Assembly: GCF_001447385.1 (NCBI RefSeq)
Contig: NZ_LLWQ01000182.1
Span: 1 to 64,000, forward strand
DNA length: 64,000 bases
Direction of reading: 5' to 3'
Source of the DNA: Paracoccus sp. MKU1
GTDB lineage: Bacteria > Pseudomonadota > Alphaproteobacteria > Rhodobacterales > Rhodobacteraceae
The notes beneath the pieces are model-generated. The model did not search any database. It had not been told where the DNA came from and was given only the letters and a program-made list of their open reading frames with translations. Positions within the stretch are counted from its first letter, which is position 1, and the number at the start of each line of letters is the position of its first letter. The translations under genes were made by a program, and so were the position numbers. Positions 45,188 through 55,514 of this stretch are shown here, in pieces.

Positions 45188-46999
45188 ATGGCACGCGCTC
45201 CGCTTCTGCAACTCACCGATATTTCCCTGACCTTCGGCGGCAATCCCGTCTTTGACGGGCTGGACCTGACCGTCCAGCAAGGCGACCGGCTGGCGCTGGT
45301 CGGCCGCAACGGCTCGGGCAAGTCGACGCTGATGAAGGTCATGGCCGGGCTGGTCGAGCCCGATGCCGGCCAGGTCATCACCCCCGCCGGCACCCGCGTC
45401 GGCTATATGGAGCAGGACCCGGACCTGTCGGCTTTCGCCACCCTGGGCGATTTCGCGCGCGCCGGCCTGGGCGATGCCGAGGGCTACCGCGTCGAGATGG
45501 CGGCCGAGGGGCTGAAATTCGACCCCGACCGCCCGGTCGCCACCGCCTCGGGCGGCGAGCGGCGGCGGGCGGCGCTGGCCCGGTTGCTGGCCGAGGCGCC
45601 GGAACTCATGCTGCTGGACGAGCCGACCAACCATCTCGACATCGAGGCGATCGGCTGGCTCGAGGAGCAGCTTGCGGCAACCAGGGCGGGTTTCGTGCTG
45701 ATCTCGCACGACCGGGCCTTCCTGCGGGCGCTGACCCGGGCGACGCTGTGGATCGACCGCGGCGAGGTGCGCCGCCAGGACCGGGGCTTCGAACATTTCG
45801 AGGATTGGCGCGAAACCGTCTGGGCGGCCGAGGACGAGGCGCGCCACAAGCTCGACCGCAAGATCAAGGCCGAGGCCCGCTGGGCGGTCGAGGGCATCAG
45901 CGCCCGGCGCAAGCGCAACCAGGGCCGGGTCCGCGCCCTGGCGGCGCTGCGCGAGGAGCGCGCCGGCCAGATCCGCCGCCAGGGCACCGCGGCCATGGAA
46001 CTGGACGCGGGGCCGCAATCCGGCAAGCGGGTGATCGACGCCAAGGGGATTTCCAAGTCCTTCGGCGAGCGGGCGATCCTGAAGCCCTTCGACCTGCGGG
46101 TGCTGCGCGGCGACCGGGTGGCCTTCGTCGGCCCGAACGGCGTCGGCAAGACCACGCTGATCAAGATGCTGACCGGCGAGATCGCGCCCGATACCGGCAC
46201 GGTCAAGCACGGCACCAATCTGGAGATCGCGGTCTTCGACCAGGCGCGCTCGGCCATCGACGAAACGGTGACGCTGTGGGACGCGCTGGCGGGCGATCCG
46301 TCCATGCGGGTCTCGGGCCGGTCGGACCAGGTGATGGTGCGCGGCAATCCGCGCCATGTCGTGGCCTATCTCAAGGACTTCCTGTTCGACGAGGCGCAGG
46401 CGCGGGCGCCGGTCGGCAGCCTTTCGGGCGGCGAAAAGGCGCGGCTGCTGCTGGCGCGGATCATGGCGAAACCCTCGAACCTGCTGGTGCTGGACGAGCC
46501 GACCAACGATCTGGACGTCGAGACGCTGGACCTGCTGCAAGACATCCTGGGCGATTATGACGGCACGGTGCTGCTGGTCAGCCACGACCGCGACTTCATC
46601 GACCGCGTCGCCACGACCACCGTGGCGATGGAGGGCGACGGCCGCGCCGTGATCTATCCCGGCGGCTGGTCGGATTATCGCGCGCAGCGCCCGGAAACCG
46701 CCGCCGCGCCCGAGGCGCCGAAGCCGGCGGTGGCTGCGGCCAGGCCCGCGCCGAAGCCCGCGGCGGAACGCGCGGGGCTGAGCTTCACCGAGAAGAAGCG
46801 GCTGGAGGCGCTGCCGGCGGTCATCGAGCGGCTGGAGGCCGAGATCGGCAAGCTGACCGAGTTCCTCGCCCAGCCCGACCTGTTCCAGACCGCCCCGGCC
46901 AAATTCGCCAAGGCGAGCGAAGGGCTGGCCGAGCGCCAGCAGGCCTTGGCCGCCGCCGAGGAGGAATGGCTGGAACTGGCGGAAAAGGACCAGGGCTGA
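45188..46999 (+). CDS. ABC-F family ATPase (Uup-like)
   Basis: A 603-residue soluble protein with two ABC ATPase domains and no membrane part. Domain 1: Walker A GRNGSGKST near residue 40, signature SGGERRRAAL, Walker B MLLDEPTNHLD. Domain 2: Walker A GPNGVGKTT near 318, signature LSGGEKARLLL, Walker B LVLDEPTNDLD. An interdomain linker rich in Arg/Lys and a C-terminal coiled coil (FTEKKRLEALPAVIERLEAEIGKL) match Uup-type proteins, which act on ribosomes or branched DNA. No drug-resistance role is suggested by context. Confidence 0.94.
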   Translation: MARAPLLQLTDISLTFGGNPVFDGLDLTVQQGDRLALVGRNGSGKSTLMKVMAGLVEPDAGQVITPAGTRVGYMEQDPDLSAFATLGDFARAGLGDAEGYRVEMAAEGLKFDPDRPVATASGGERRRAALARLLAEAPELMLLDEPTNHLDIEAIGWLEEQLAATRAGFVLISHDRAFLRALTRATLWIDRGEVRRQDRGFEHFEDWRETVWAAEDEARHKLDRKIKAEARWAVEGISARRKRNQGRVRALAALREERAGQIRRQGTAAMELDAGPQSGKRVIDAKGISKSFGERAILKPFDLRVLRGDRVAFVGPNGVGKTTLIKMLTGEIAPDTGTVKHGTNLEIAVFDQARSAIDETVTLWDALAGDPSMRVSGRSDQVMVRGNPRHVVAYLKDFLFDEAQARAPVGSLSGGEKARLLLARIMAKPSNLLVLDEPTNDLDVETLDLLQDILGDYDGTVLLVSHDRDFIDRVATTTVAMEGDGRAVIYPGGWSDYRAQRPETAAAPEAPKPAVAAARPAPKPAAERAGLSFTEKKRLEALPAVIERLEAEIGKLTEFLAQPDLFQTAPAKFAKASEGLAERQQALAAAEEEWLELAEKDQG

Positions 47000-47108
47000 G
47001 CGCTTCTCGGCCCGCCGCGTCCGGAAAGATCGGCTCGCCCCTTGTAATCGAAGCCAATGTCGCCCATGTTACGCGGGCTACGTTATTTCTTCGCATCCTG
47101 TCTCCTTT

Positions 47109-47167
47109 CCGGCTTCAGACTGTGTTTCGATCTGACTAAGCCGGGTCGCCGCAATGTCGCGGGCGAC
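47109..47167 (+). promoter_or_regulatory. structured 5' leader of cspA
   Basis: Two hairpins lie just before the cspA ribosome binding site: CCGGCTT/AAGCCGG (47109-47115 and 47138-47144, with inner CAGA/TCTG pairing) and GTCGCC/GGCGAC (47145-47150 and 47162-47167). Structured leaders that refold in the cold are known for cspA genes; a similar role here is inferred. Confidence 0.5.
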
Positions 47168-47189
47168 AAACCACGAAGGAGATATCACG

Positions 47190-47396
47190 ATGGCCACTGG
47201 CACCGTGAAATGGTTCAACGCCACCAAAGGTTTCGGTTTCATCGCCCCCGCGAATGGCGGCAAGGATGTGTTCGTGCACATCTCGGCGCTGGAACGGGCG
47301 AACATCAACCACCTCGCTGACGGCCAGGCCGTGAGCTTCGAAATCGAAACCGGCCGCGATGGCCGCCAATCGGCGCGCGACCTGGCGCTGGCCTGA
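47190..47396 (+). CDS. cold-shock protein (CspA family)
   Basis: A 68-residue single cold-shock domain. Both RNA-binding motifs are intact: KGFGFIAP (RNP1) and VFVHISAL (RNP2), after the conserved MATGTVKWFNATKGFGF start. It binds single-stranded nucleic acid and prevents RNA structures at low temperature. AAGGAGATATCACG before the ATG at 47190 is a strong ribosome binding site; an upstream in-frame start at 47154 is rejected for that reason. A hairpin with a pyrimidine tail follows. Confidence 0.96.
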   Translation: MATGTVKWFNATKGFGFIAPANGGKDVFVHISALERANINHLADGQAVSFEIETGRDGRQSARDLALA

Positions 47397-47406
47397 TTTC
47401 GACAGC

Positions 47407-47443
47407 AGGTCCGACCGATCCTGGTCGGACCTTCCCCCTTCCC
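47407..47443 (+). terminator. hairpin after cspA, terminator or attenuator
   Basis: A perfect 10-bp stem AGGTCCGACC (47407-47416) and GGTCGGACCT (47423-47432) with a 6-nt loop, followed by a pyrimidine tract rather than a pure T run. It lies between cspA and the 69-residue ORF 11 bp later, so it may give partial readthrough. Confidence 0.65.
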
Positions 47444-47453
47444 GGAGGGCCGC

Positions 47454-47663
47454 ATGGCACCCAAGGACAGGCTGAAGGAACTTTTCCGCGCGCCCGCACC
47501 GCTGACCGCGATGGACCGGACGACGCAGGAGGCCAAGCTGATCGTCAGCGAGCAGACCGAGCGCCGTCAGGAACTAACCGCCACGCTGCGCGCGGCACGG
47601 CTGGCCAAGGAAGCGTCCGAAACCGGCAAGGGCAAGTCCCCGGCCAAAGGGCGCAAGAAATAG
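47454..47663 (+). CDS. 69-residue charged protein downstream of cspA
   Basis: A small basic protein (MAPKDRLKELFRAPAPLTAMD at the start, a Lys/Gly-rich tail ending in KGRKK) with a probable central helix (QEAKLIVSEQTERRQELTATLRAARLA). No domain is recognised. CGGAGGG six bases before the ATG and the position just behind cspA argue that it is real and shares the cspA transcript beyond the hairpin. A nucleic-acid-linked role is plausible from charge alone. Confidence 0.65.
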   Translation: MAPKDRLKELFRAPAPLTAMDRTTQEAKLIVSEQTERRQELTATLRAARLAKEASETGKGKSPAKGRKK

Positions 47664-47822
47664 GCGCATAGACGCCACGGGCCTCGCGCCGGCTTTCGGG
47701 CCGCGCGGACCTGCCCATTTTTCAGACAACCCGATCACGGCTCGTTCCGTCGGCATTCCGTCCGGTCATCCGGCCGGACGCCGGACGAGACTGCCCAATA
47801 ACCAAAAAAGAAAGGCATACGA

Positions 47823-47972
47823 ATGGCCAGAACCCCGAACAGGCGCGCGAACCGCAGAAGGATCACGCAACGACAGCAGGACAAGCGTCGGCTGGCGATC
47901 ATGTTCATGACCAAGCAGAGCAGCGCCGCGGCGATTGCCGACCGCGATCAGAAGCAGGCGGCCGCCTCCTGA
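47823..47972 (+). CDS. possible 49-residue basic microprotein
   Basis: An ATG preceded by AAAGG nine bases upstream opens 49 codons encoding an Arg/Gln-rich N-terminal half (RTPNRRANRRRITQRQQDKRR) and an Ala/Gln-rich tail. I recognise no family. Net charge is strongly positive, as in small nucleic-acid-binding or ribosome-associated proteins. It lies 160 bp after the 69-residue ORF. It could be a chance ORF. Confidence 0.4.
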   Translation: MARTPNRRANRRRITQRQQDKRRLAIMFMTKQSSAAAIADRDQKQAAAS

Positions 47973-48492
47973 GGGCTGCCGGAGCCTGGACCGGCGTCGT
48001 GGATGGGGCGGAAACGCTCTGACCGGCGAGACCGCCTGTCCCGTCCGATTTCTCGCTATGAGCGCAACCGTTTGAAACCGCACCTCGCCGTTGTGGCGGT
48101 AGGCGTGGCTCAAGGATAACCATTGTCGGTTTTCTCTCCAGCAGCGCGCCCGGATTTTCTTCGCGGTGCCTATGCTGCCATAAACCTCCGCTCCCAGCTC
48201 GCTCGCGGATATCCCATTGGCCTCCCTCTCCTGTCGTCGCGTTAGGGGCAGGAGGCTTCGGGCGGCTGGGACGGATTGCCAGATCGTCTTACCGCTTCGC
48301 ACAACCCGCTCGTGCGGCGCGGCAGCGCCACCGCTCCGGGCGGGGAGGCGAATCGGGATGTCGCGCAGGTGGTTCCCGCCTTTTTGCTGCCAGGCGCCGA
48401 TAGCGGCCGTGCCATCGGCAAGTCCGACAAGGCAGCAGCGCTGCGGGCGATCTGTCCCCCTCATCATGCGCGGCTGGGCGGAAAGCCTAATG
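47973..48492. other. 520-bp stretch without a recognisable gene
   Basis: Open frames cover this stretch on both strands (for example a minus-strand frame of 255 codons from 47766 to 48533), but they show no family resemblance and have weak starts. I see no tRNA, repeat core or strong hairpin here apart from the groEL terminator at its right edge. It may contain the remains of a lost gene. Confidence 0.5.
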
Positions 48493-48520
48493 AAAAGGCC
48501 GTCCCAAGCGGGACGGCCCT
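48493..48520 (-). terminator. terminator of groEL
   Basis: A perfect 9-bp stem GGCCGTCCC (48497-48505) and GGGACGGCC (48510-48518) with a 4-nt loop, followed on the minus strand by TTTT. It lies 25 bp after the groEL stop. Confidence 0.9.
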
Positions 48521-48545
48521 CGTTTCTCGCCAAAGGCGGGGCTGA

Positions 48546-50204
<1,659 letters not shown>

Positions 50205-50221
50205 TTATGGGGAAGTAACGA

Positions 50222-50509
50222 TCAGGCGATAATGCCCAGGATGTCGCTTTCCTTCATGATCAGCAGTTCTTCGCCGTCCACCGTGACCTCGGTGCCCGAC
50301 CACTTGCCGAAAAGCACGCGGTCGCCGGCCTTGACCGCGGGCGCGATCAGCTCGCCCGAATCCTTGCGCGCACCTTCGCCAACGGCGATGATCTCGCCTT
50401 CGGCGGGTTTTTCCTTGGCGCTGTCGGGGATGATCAGGCCGCCCTTGGTCTTTTCGTCCGACTGGACGCGACGGACCAGAACGCGGTCATGCAGCGGTTT
50501 GAAAGCCAT
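50222..50509 (-). CDS. groES: 10-kDa co-chaperonin GroES
   Basis: A 95-residue co-chaperonin that caps GroEL. It starts [40 protein letters not shown], including the mobile loop (residues about 17-32) that contacts GroEL, and ends [21 protein letters not shown]. The start at 50509 follows the conserved family N-terminus. The leader of about 70 nt contains a CIRCE operator, and a promoter with both sigma-70-like and RpoH-like features lies just before it. Confidence 0.99.
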   Translation of the reverse strand: MAFKPLHDRVLVRRVQSDEKTKGGLIIPDSAKEKPAEGEIIAVGEGARKDSGELIAPAVKAGDRVLFGKWSGTEVTVDGEELLIMKESDILGIIA

Positions 50510-50550
50510 TGTAGAACACTCCGGTGTTTCAGGTTGCAGTGTTGCAGCTG

Positions 50551-50577
50551 TTGGCACTCGGTTCGGGTGAGTGCCAA
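50551..50577. promoter_or_regulatory. CIRCE operator (HrcA site)
   Basis: TTGGCACTC-N9-GAGTGCCAA, a perfect 9-9-9 inverted repeat. It differs from the canonical TTAGCACTC-N9-GAGTGCTAA by one compensating change in each arm. It lies immediately downstream of the predicted groES transcription start. hrcA itself is not in the window. Confidence 0.9.
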
Positions 50578-50584
50578 TGACGCC

Positions 50585-50614
50585 CATCTAGGCGCGTGCG
50601 TGCGACCTGTCAAC
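50585..50614 (-). promoter_or_regulatory. groESL promoter
   Basis: On the minus strand TTGACA (50613-50608) and TAGATG (50590-50585) are 17 bp apart, a good sigma-70 match. The same stretch reads GTTGAC-N16-CCTAGAT, matching the RpoH-like pattern seen at lon and hsp20. Dual use by housekeeping and heat-shock sigma factors is plausible. Confidence 0.75.
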
Positions 50615-50706
50615 GGTCTGCATTCGGGAAATTGGCCATGAAATCTGCTTGACGGGCTTTCTGCGCCGCGGCTAGGCCGAAAGGAGCGTAGCAGGGGCGG
50701 GAACTG

Positions 50707-52008
50707 ATGGTGGAACGGCGTCTGAAGGCCCTGGTCATCGCCGAGGCGGCGAACCCGGAATGGGTTTCGGTGCCGCTGGTCGGCTGGTCGCTCGCCCAGG
50801 CGCTGCGCGAGGTGGCCGATGTGCATATCGTCACCCAGATCCGCAATCGCGAGGCCATCCTGCGCGCCGGGCTGGTCGAGGGGCGCGACTTTACCGCCAT
50901 AGACAGCGAAAGGCTGGCCGCGCCGATGTGGCGGCTGGCCGAGCGGCTCAGCATGGGCAAGGGCGTCGGCTGGACCATGAAGACGGCGGTTTCGACCCTG
51001 GGCTACGGCTATTTCGAGCGGCTGGTCTGGCGTGCCTTCGGCCCGGCGATCCGCGCCGGCGAATACGATGTCGTGCATCGGGTGACGCCGCTGACGCCCA
51101 CGGCGAACAGCCGGATCGCGCCGCTTTGCGCTCGCGCCGGGGTGCCCTTCGTCTTGGGCCCGCTGAATGGCGGCGTGCCCTGGCCCAGGGGTTTCGACAG
51201 CGAGCGGCGGCGGGAACGGGAATGGCTGTCCTATGTCCGCGGCGCCTACAAGGCGCTGCCGGGCCGCGGCGCGATGCTGCGCCACGCCTCGGCCATCATC
51301 TGCGGCTCGCTGCATACGCTGGGCGAGATCCCGGCGCGCTACCGGGCCAAGACCATCTGGCTGCCCGAGAATGCCATCGAGCCGTCCCGCTTCAGCCTGA
51401 CCGCGCCGCAGCCGGGCACATTGCCGCTGCGCGGCTGCTTTATCGGCCGGCTGGTGCCCTACAAGGGCGCCGACATGGCGATCGAGGCGGCGCTGCCGCT
51501 GCTGCGCGCCGGGCAGATGGTGCTGGACATCGTCGGCGACGGCCCGCAGGCCGAGGCGCTGCGCGACCAGGTCGCGCGCGAAGGCGTGGCCCGGGCGGTG
51601 CGCTTCCACGGCTGGCTGCCGCATGAGCAGGTGCAGGGCATTGCCGGGCAGGCCCAACTGCTGGTCTTTCCCTCGGTGCGGGAGTTCGGTGGCGGCGTGG
51701 TGCTGGAGGCGATGGCGCTCGGCGTGGTGCCGGTGGTTGCTGATTACGCCGGGCCGGGGGAGTTGGTCGATGAGGCGACCGGCTTCCGCATTCCGATGGG
51801 CCGCCGCGCCGCGCTGGTGGCGGGGCTGCGTGCCCGGCTGGAGGCCATCGCCGCCGATCCGGCGGTGTTGCCCGCCATGGCGGCGGCGGCGCAGGCCCGC
51901 GCCATGCGCGATTTCACCTGGGCCGCCAAGGCCGCGCAGGTCGAGCGCATCTGGCGCGCGGCGATCGCCGGGGCGCCTTTGCCGCAGGAATTGCCGCTGC
52001 CGCGCTAG
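50707..52008 (+). CDS. glycosyltransferase family 4 protein
   Basis: A 433-residue GT-B fold retaining glycosyltransferase. The C-terminal donor domain has [38 protein letters not shown] and the E-x7-E motif [14 protein letters not shown] followed by [13 protein letters not shown]. The N-terminal acceptor domain has [22 protein letters not shown]. It should act in the cytoplasm on a cell-surface polysaccharide; specificity is unknown. It is divergent from groES, and TraB/GumN follows 60 bp later. Confidence 0.9.
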   Translation: MVERRLKALVIAEAANPEWVSVPLVGWSLAQALREVADVHIVTQIRNREAILRAGLVEGRDFTAIDSERLAAPMWRLAERLSMGKGVGWTMKTAVSTLGYGYFERLVWRAFGPAIRAGEYDVVHRVTPLTPTANSRIAPLCARAGVPFVLGPLNGGVPWPRGFDSERRREREWLSYVRGAYKALPGRGAMLRHASAIICGSLHTLGEIPARYRAKTIWLPENAIEPSRFSLTAPQPGTLPLRGCFIGRLVPYKGADMAIEAALPLLRAGQMVLDIVGDGPQAEALRDQVAREGVARAVRFHGWLPHEQVQGIAGQAQLLVFPSVREFGGGVVLEAMALGVVPVVADYAGPGELVDEATGFRIPMGRRAALVAGLRARLEAIAADPAVLPAMAAAAQARAMRDFTWAAKAAQVERIWRAAIAGAPLPQELPLPR

Positions 52009-52069
52009 GCTGGCGCGTTGCCCGCACCCGTGCCATGCTGCACGCCACGCTGATGCAGGAACCGCCCCC

Positions 52070-53113
52070 ATGCGCCTTACGCCGATCCTGACCGCCCTTT
52101 TTGCCGCCGTGACCCTGGCCTTGCCGGCCGCGGCACAGGATTGCGTGGGGCAGAACCTGTTCGAGCGCATGCCGCCCGAGCGGCTGACCGAACTGCACGC
52201 GGCGGCCGAGGGCGTGCCCTATCGCCATGGCCTGTTCTGGCAGGCCGAGAAGGGCGAGCAGCGGGTCACTCTGCTGGGCACCTATCATTTCGCGGATCCG
52301 CGCCACGATCTGACCATGGAGCATTTCGGCCCCGAGATCGACGAGGCCGCCCTGCTGATGGTCGAGGCCGGCCCCGAGGAGGAGGCGAAGCTGGCCGAAG
52401 CCATGGCCTCGGACCCGTCGCTGCTGGTCGATCCCGAGGGACCGACCCTGCCCGAGCGCTTCAGCGACGTCGAGTGGAGGTCGCTTTCGGCCGCGCTCGA
52501 GGCACGCGGCCTGCCGGCGGTGATCGCCAGCCGGCTGCGGCCCTGGTATGTGGCGGTCATGCTGGGGGTCTCGCCCTGCATGATGCGGGTGATCGAGGAA
52601 AAGGGCGATCCCGGCGGGCTCGATCACCTGCTGGTGGAACGCGCCGAAGCCGCAGAGGTGCCGGTCCGCGCGCTGGAGCCCTGGGATACCGTGTTCACCC
52701 TGTTTGCGGGCATGACCTCCAAGGAGGAGGAGGACATGATCCGCGCCGCCATGCCCGCCGCCGAATATGCCGACGATTACGCGGTGACGCTGGCGGACGC
52801 CTATTTCTCGGGCGACAGCTGGCTGATCTGGGAGTTCGGCCGCTTCGACGCCTATGACAATTCCGGCCTGACCCGGGCCGAGGTCGATGAGCAGATGCGG
52901 CTGGCGCAGGAAAAGCTGATGGACCGGCGGAACGAAAGCTGGATCGAACCCATTGAGCAGGCGGCGGCCGAGGCGGCCGGGCAGGGCAAGGGCGTGGTGA
53001 TCGGCTTTGGCGCGCTGCACCTGCCGGGCGAGCATGGCGTGCTGCGGCTGCTGGAAAACAGGGGCTGGAGCATCAGCCCGATCACGGTGGAGGGGATAGG
53101 CGATGGCGGATGA
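52070..53113 (+). CDS. TraB/GumN family protein
   Basis: A 347-residue exported protein with a signal peptide (MRLTPILTALFAAVTLALPAAAQ). The TraB/GumN fold is marked by an N-terminal TLLGTYHFADPRH (GxxH motif) and a C-terminal VIGFGALHLPGEHGVLRLLENRGW, which together form the proposed metal site of these metalloprotease-like proteins. Its substrate is unknown. The stop overlaps the start of the NTF2-like gene by 11 bp. Confidence 0.88.
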   Translation: MRLTPILTALFAAVTLALPAAAQDCVGQNLFERMPPERLTELHAAAEGVPYRHGLFWQAEKGEQRVTLLGTYHFADPRHDLTMEHFGPEIDEAALLMVEAGPEEEAKLAEAMASDPSLLVDPEGPTLPERFSDVEWRSLSAALEARGLPAVIASRLRPWYVAVMLGVSPCMMRVIEEKGDPGGLDHLLVERAEAAEVPVRALEPWDTVFTLFAGMTSKEEEDMIRAAMPAAEYADDYAVTLADAYFSGDSWLIWEFGRFDAYDNSGLTRAEVDEQMRLAQEKLMDRRNESWIEPIEQAAAEAAGQGKGVVIGFGALHLPGEHGVLRLLENRGWSISPITVEGIGDGG

Positions 53114-53438
53114 GCTTTGGCGCGAGGAACGCGAATTCTGGCTGGCCGGCGTGGCTGAGGCGGCGCGCAAGCTTGACGGTTCCTGCCTGATGGCCTTTGC
53201 GCCGACCGGCATCCTGAACCGTGCCGCGGTGATCGCCGCGCTGCAATCCGCCCCGCGCTGGCAAGAGGTGACCCTGGCCGAGCGCGCCAGCATCGAGACC
53301 GACGAGGTCTGCGTGCTGGCCTATCGCGCCACCGCGCGGCGCGCCGGGGCCGAGACCTACCGCGCGCTCTGCACCACCACCTGGATCCGCCGCGCCGGCG
53401 ACTGGCGCATCCTCCAGCACCAGCAGACCCCCGTCTGA
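53103..53438 (+). CDS. NTF2-like/SnoaL-like small protein
   Basis: A 111-residue protein resembling the DUF4440/nuclear transport factor 2 fold: an N-terminal helix (ELWREEREFWLAGVAEAARKLDGSCLMAF), a short MAFAPTGILNRAAVIAALQ segment and a C-terminal YRALCTTTWIRRAGDWRILQHQQTP strand pair typical of the cone-shaped fold. The role is unknown. It overlaps the end of the TraB/GumN gene by 11 bp, so the two are cotranscribed. Confidence 0.75.
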   Translation: MADELWREEREFWLAGVAEAARKLDGSCLMAFAPTGILNRAAVIAALQSAPRWQEVTLAERASIETDEVCVLAYRATARRAGAETYRALCTTTWIRRAGDWRILQHQQTPV

Positions 53439-53538
53439 CCGCGCCTGCCGGCGGACGGCGCCGTGACCGGTTGCGGGCTGCCTTGCCGCCGGCGGCGGGA
53501 TGGCGCGAGCCGGGAAAGCGGCGCCAGCGGCGGCTTAA

Positions 53539-53567
53539 TAGACATTGCCGGCCCGCGCCCCTATAAC
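53539..53567 (+). promoter_or_regulatory. housekeeping promoter of ppaC
   Basis: TAGACA (53539-53544) and TATAAC (53562-53567), each five of six matches to consensus, separated by 17 bp. The predicted start near 53574 gives a leader of about 30 nt. Confidence 0.7.
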
Positions 53568-53604
53568 CCCGGCGAATTTTCCGCCCAAGCTTCAGGGGAT
53601 CCCC

Positions 53605-54525
53605 ATGATCAAGGTTTTCGGCCACAAGGCCCCCGACACCGATTCGACCGGCTCGCCCATCATTTGGGCCTGGTATCTGTCCGAAGTTCGCAAGACCCCC
53701 GCCAAGGCGGTGCTTCAGGGCGAGCCGAACACCGAGGCGGCCTGGATGCTGGCGAAATGGGGTCTCGAAAAGCCCGAGATCATCGCGGATGTCGCGGCTG
53801 GCGAGCAATGCGTGGTGGTGGATACCAACAATCCCACCGAGCTGCCCGATTCGCTGGCCGAGGCCGATGTGATCGAGATCATCGACCACCACCTGCTCGC
53901 CGGCGGCATCCGCACGCGGCTGCCGATCAACATCACCATCCGCCCGCTGGCCTGCACCGCGACGATCATGCACGATCTGATCGGGGACGAGGATCTGGCC
54001 CGCGCCCCCCGCGCCATCAAGGGCGCCATGCTGACCTGCATCCTGTCGGACACGCTGGAATTCCGCAGCCCGACCACCACGCCGCATGACCGTTTCGTGG
54101 CCGAGAAGCTGGCAAAGGAGCTGGGCGTCTCGATCCCCGAATACGCGGCCGAGATGTTCGCGGCCAAGTCGGACGTGTCGGCCTTTACCGAGGAAGCCCT
54201 GCTGCGCATGGACAGCAAGGAATACGAACTCGGCGGCAAGCAGCTGCGCGTCTCGGTGCTGGAGACCACCGCGCCGCAGGTCCTGCTGGACCGCAAGGAC
54301 GCGCTGATCGCCGCCATGCCGGCCGTGGCCGCCGCCGACGGCGCCGACGAGGTGCTGCTGTTCATCGTCGATATCCTGAACGAGGAAGCCACCCTGCTGG
54401 TGCCGAACGATTTCGTGAAGCATGTCGCCGAGAAAAGCTTCAACGCCACGGTTTCGGGCGACAGCGTGGTGCTGCCCGGCATCATGTCGCGCAAGAAGCA
54501 GATCATCCCGGCACTGGCCGTCTGA
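53605..54525 (+). CDS. ppaC: manganese-dependent (family II) inorganic pyrophosphatase
   Basis: A 306-residue cytosolic enzyme hydrolysing pyrophosphate. It belongs to the DHH phosphoesterases: the first metal motif is FGHKAPDTDSTGS at the N-terminus, then VVVDTNNP, the IIDHHLL motif that names the superfamily, and a C-terminal MSRKKQIIPAL that binds the substrate. Family II enzymes are common in Firmicutes and less usual in proteobacteria, where family I (ppa) dominates. The ATG at 53605 is consistent with the family N-terminus. It has its own promoter. Confidence 0.97.
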   Translation: MIKVFGHKAPDTDSTGSPIIWAWYLSEVRKTPAKAVLQGEPNTEAAWMLAKWGLEKPEIIADVAAGEQCVVVDTNNPTELPDSLAEADVIEIIDHHLLAGGIRTRLPINITIRPLACTATIMHDLIGDEDLARAPRAIKGAMLTCILSDTLEFRSPTTTPHDRFVAEKLAKELGVSIPEYAAEMFAAKSDVSAFTEEALLRMDSKEYELGGKQLRVSVLETTAPQVLLDRKDALIAAMPAVAAADGADEVLLFIVDILNEEATLLVPNDFVKHVAEKSFNATVSGDSVVLPGIMSRKKQIIPALAV

Positions 54526-54540
54526 CCCGAGGGCCGTTTC

Positions 54541-55410
54541 ATGACGCAGATCATCCGCTCGCTCGACGAGATCGCGCTGAATTACGACGTTCTGTTCTGT
54601 GATCTCTGGGGCTGCCTGCACAACGGCGTCGCGGCCTTTCCGGCCGCCGTCGCCGCCTTGCAGGGCTTTCGCGCCCAGGGCGGGCGGGTGGTGCTGCTGA
54701 CCAACGCGCCGCGGCCGCAGCAATACGTAGCCGCGCAGCTGGACCGCATGGGCGTGCCGCGCGACGCCTGGGACGCCATCGTCAGCTCGGGCGATGCGGC
54801 GCAGGACGCGATGTTCGCGGGCGCCGTCGGCCGCCGGGTCTGGGCCATCGCCCAGCCCAAGGACGAGGGCTTCTTCACCGACATCCCCGAGGAATGGCGC
54901 GATGCGCCGCCGATCACCCGCGTGCCTTTGGACGAGGCCGAGGGCATCGTCTGCTGTGGCCTTTTCGACGACCTGACCGAGGTGCCCGAGGATTACCGCG
55001 CCCGGCTGATGCTGGCGCGCGAGCGCGGGCTGAAACTGCTTTGCGCCAATCCCGACGTGGTGGTCGACCTGGGCGAGCAGCGACTTTACTGCGCCGGCGC
55101 GCTGGCCGAGCTTTACGAGGATCTGGGCGGCACCTCGCTCTATTTCGGCAAGCCGCATCCGCCGATCTACGACCTTGCGCGCCGTCGGCTGGGACTTGAC
55201 GACAAGGCCCGCATCCTGGCGATCGGCGACGGCATTGCCACCGACATAGCCGGCGCCGCGGGCGAGGGGCTGGATGCGCTGTTCATCACCGGCGGCCTCG
55301 CCTTCGACCAGTTCGGTCCGGATGTGGAGAATCCCGATCCGGCGCGGCTTGCCGAATGGCTGGCGCTTCGGTCGCAGGATCCGGCCTATAGCATCGGCCG
55401 GCTGCGCTGA
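54541..55410 (+). CDS. TIGR01459 family HAD-type hydrolase
   Basis: A 289-residue HAD phosphatase-like protein. Motif I is FCDLWGCLHNG, where the family uses DxWG instead of DxDG; motif II lies in VVLLTNAPRPQQYV; motif IV is AIGDGIATDIAGAAGEG. The cap insertion is of the C2 (NagD-like) type. Its substrate is unknown. It follows ppaC by 15 bp and is probably in the same transcript. Confidence 0.88.
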   Translation: MTQIIRSLDEIALNYDVLFCDLWGCLHNGVAAFPAAVAALQGFRAQGGRVVLLTNAPRPQQYVAAQLDRMGVPRDAWDAIVSSGDAAQDAMFAGAVGRRVWAIAQPKDEGFFTDIPEEWRDAPPITRVPLDEAEGIVCCGLFDDLTEVPEDYRARLMLARERGLKLLCANPDVVVDLGEQRLYCAGALAELYEDLGGTSLYFGKPHPPIYDLARRRLGLDDKARILAIGDGIATDIAGAAGEGLDALFITGGLAFDQFGPDVENPDPARLAEWLALRSQDPAYSIGRLR

Positions 55411-55514
55411 TTGGCCGGTAACAATCCGTCCTTTTGGATGGGTTCAGCGTTATTTTGTTGCGCGCCCGAGTCTTTGCTGCTATGCGGCATGGAGCCACTC
55501 ATCGGGAGCATTGA

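Noticed and set aside
47766..48533. A 255-codon minus-strand frame before groEL
   Set aside because: It runs opposite the 49-residue ORF and extends through the groEL terminator; no domain is recognisable and the start has no ribosome binding site.
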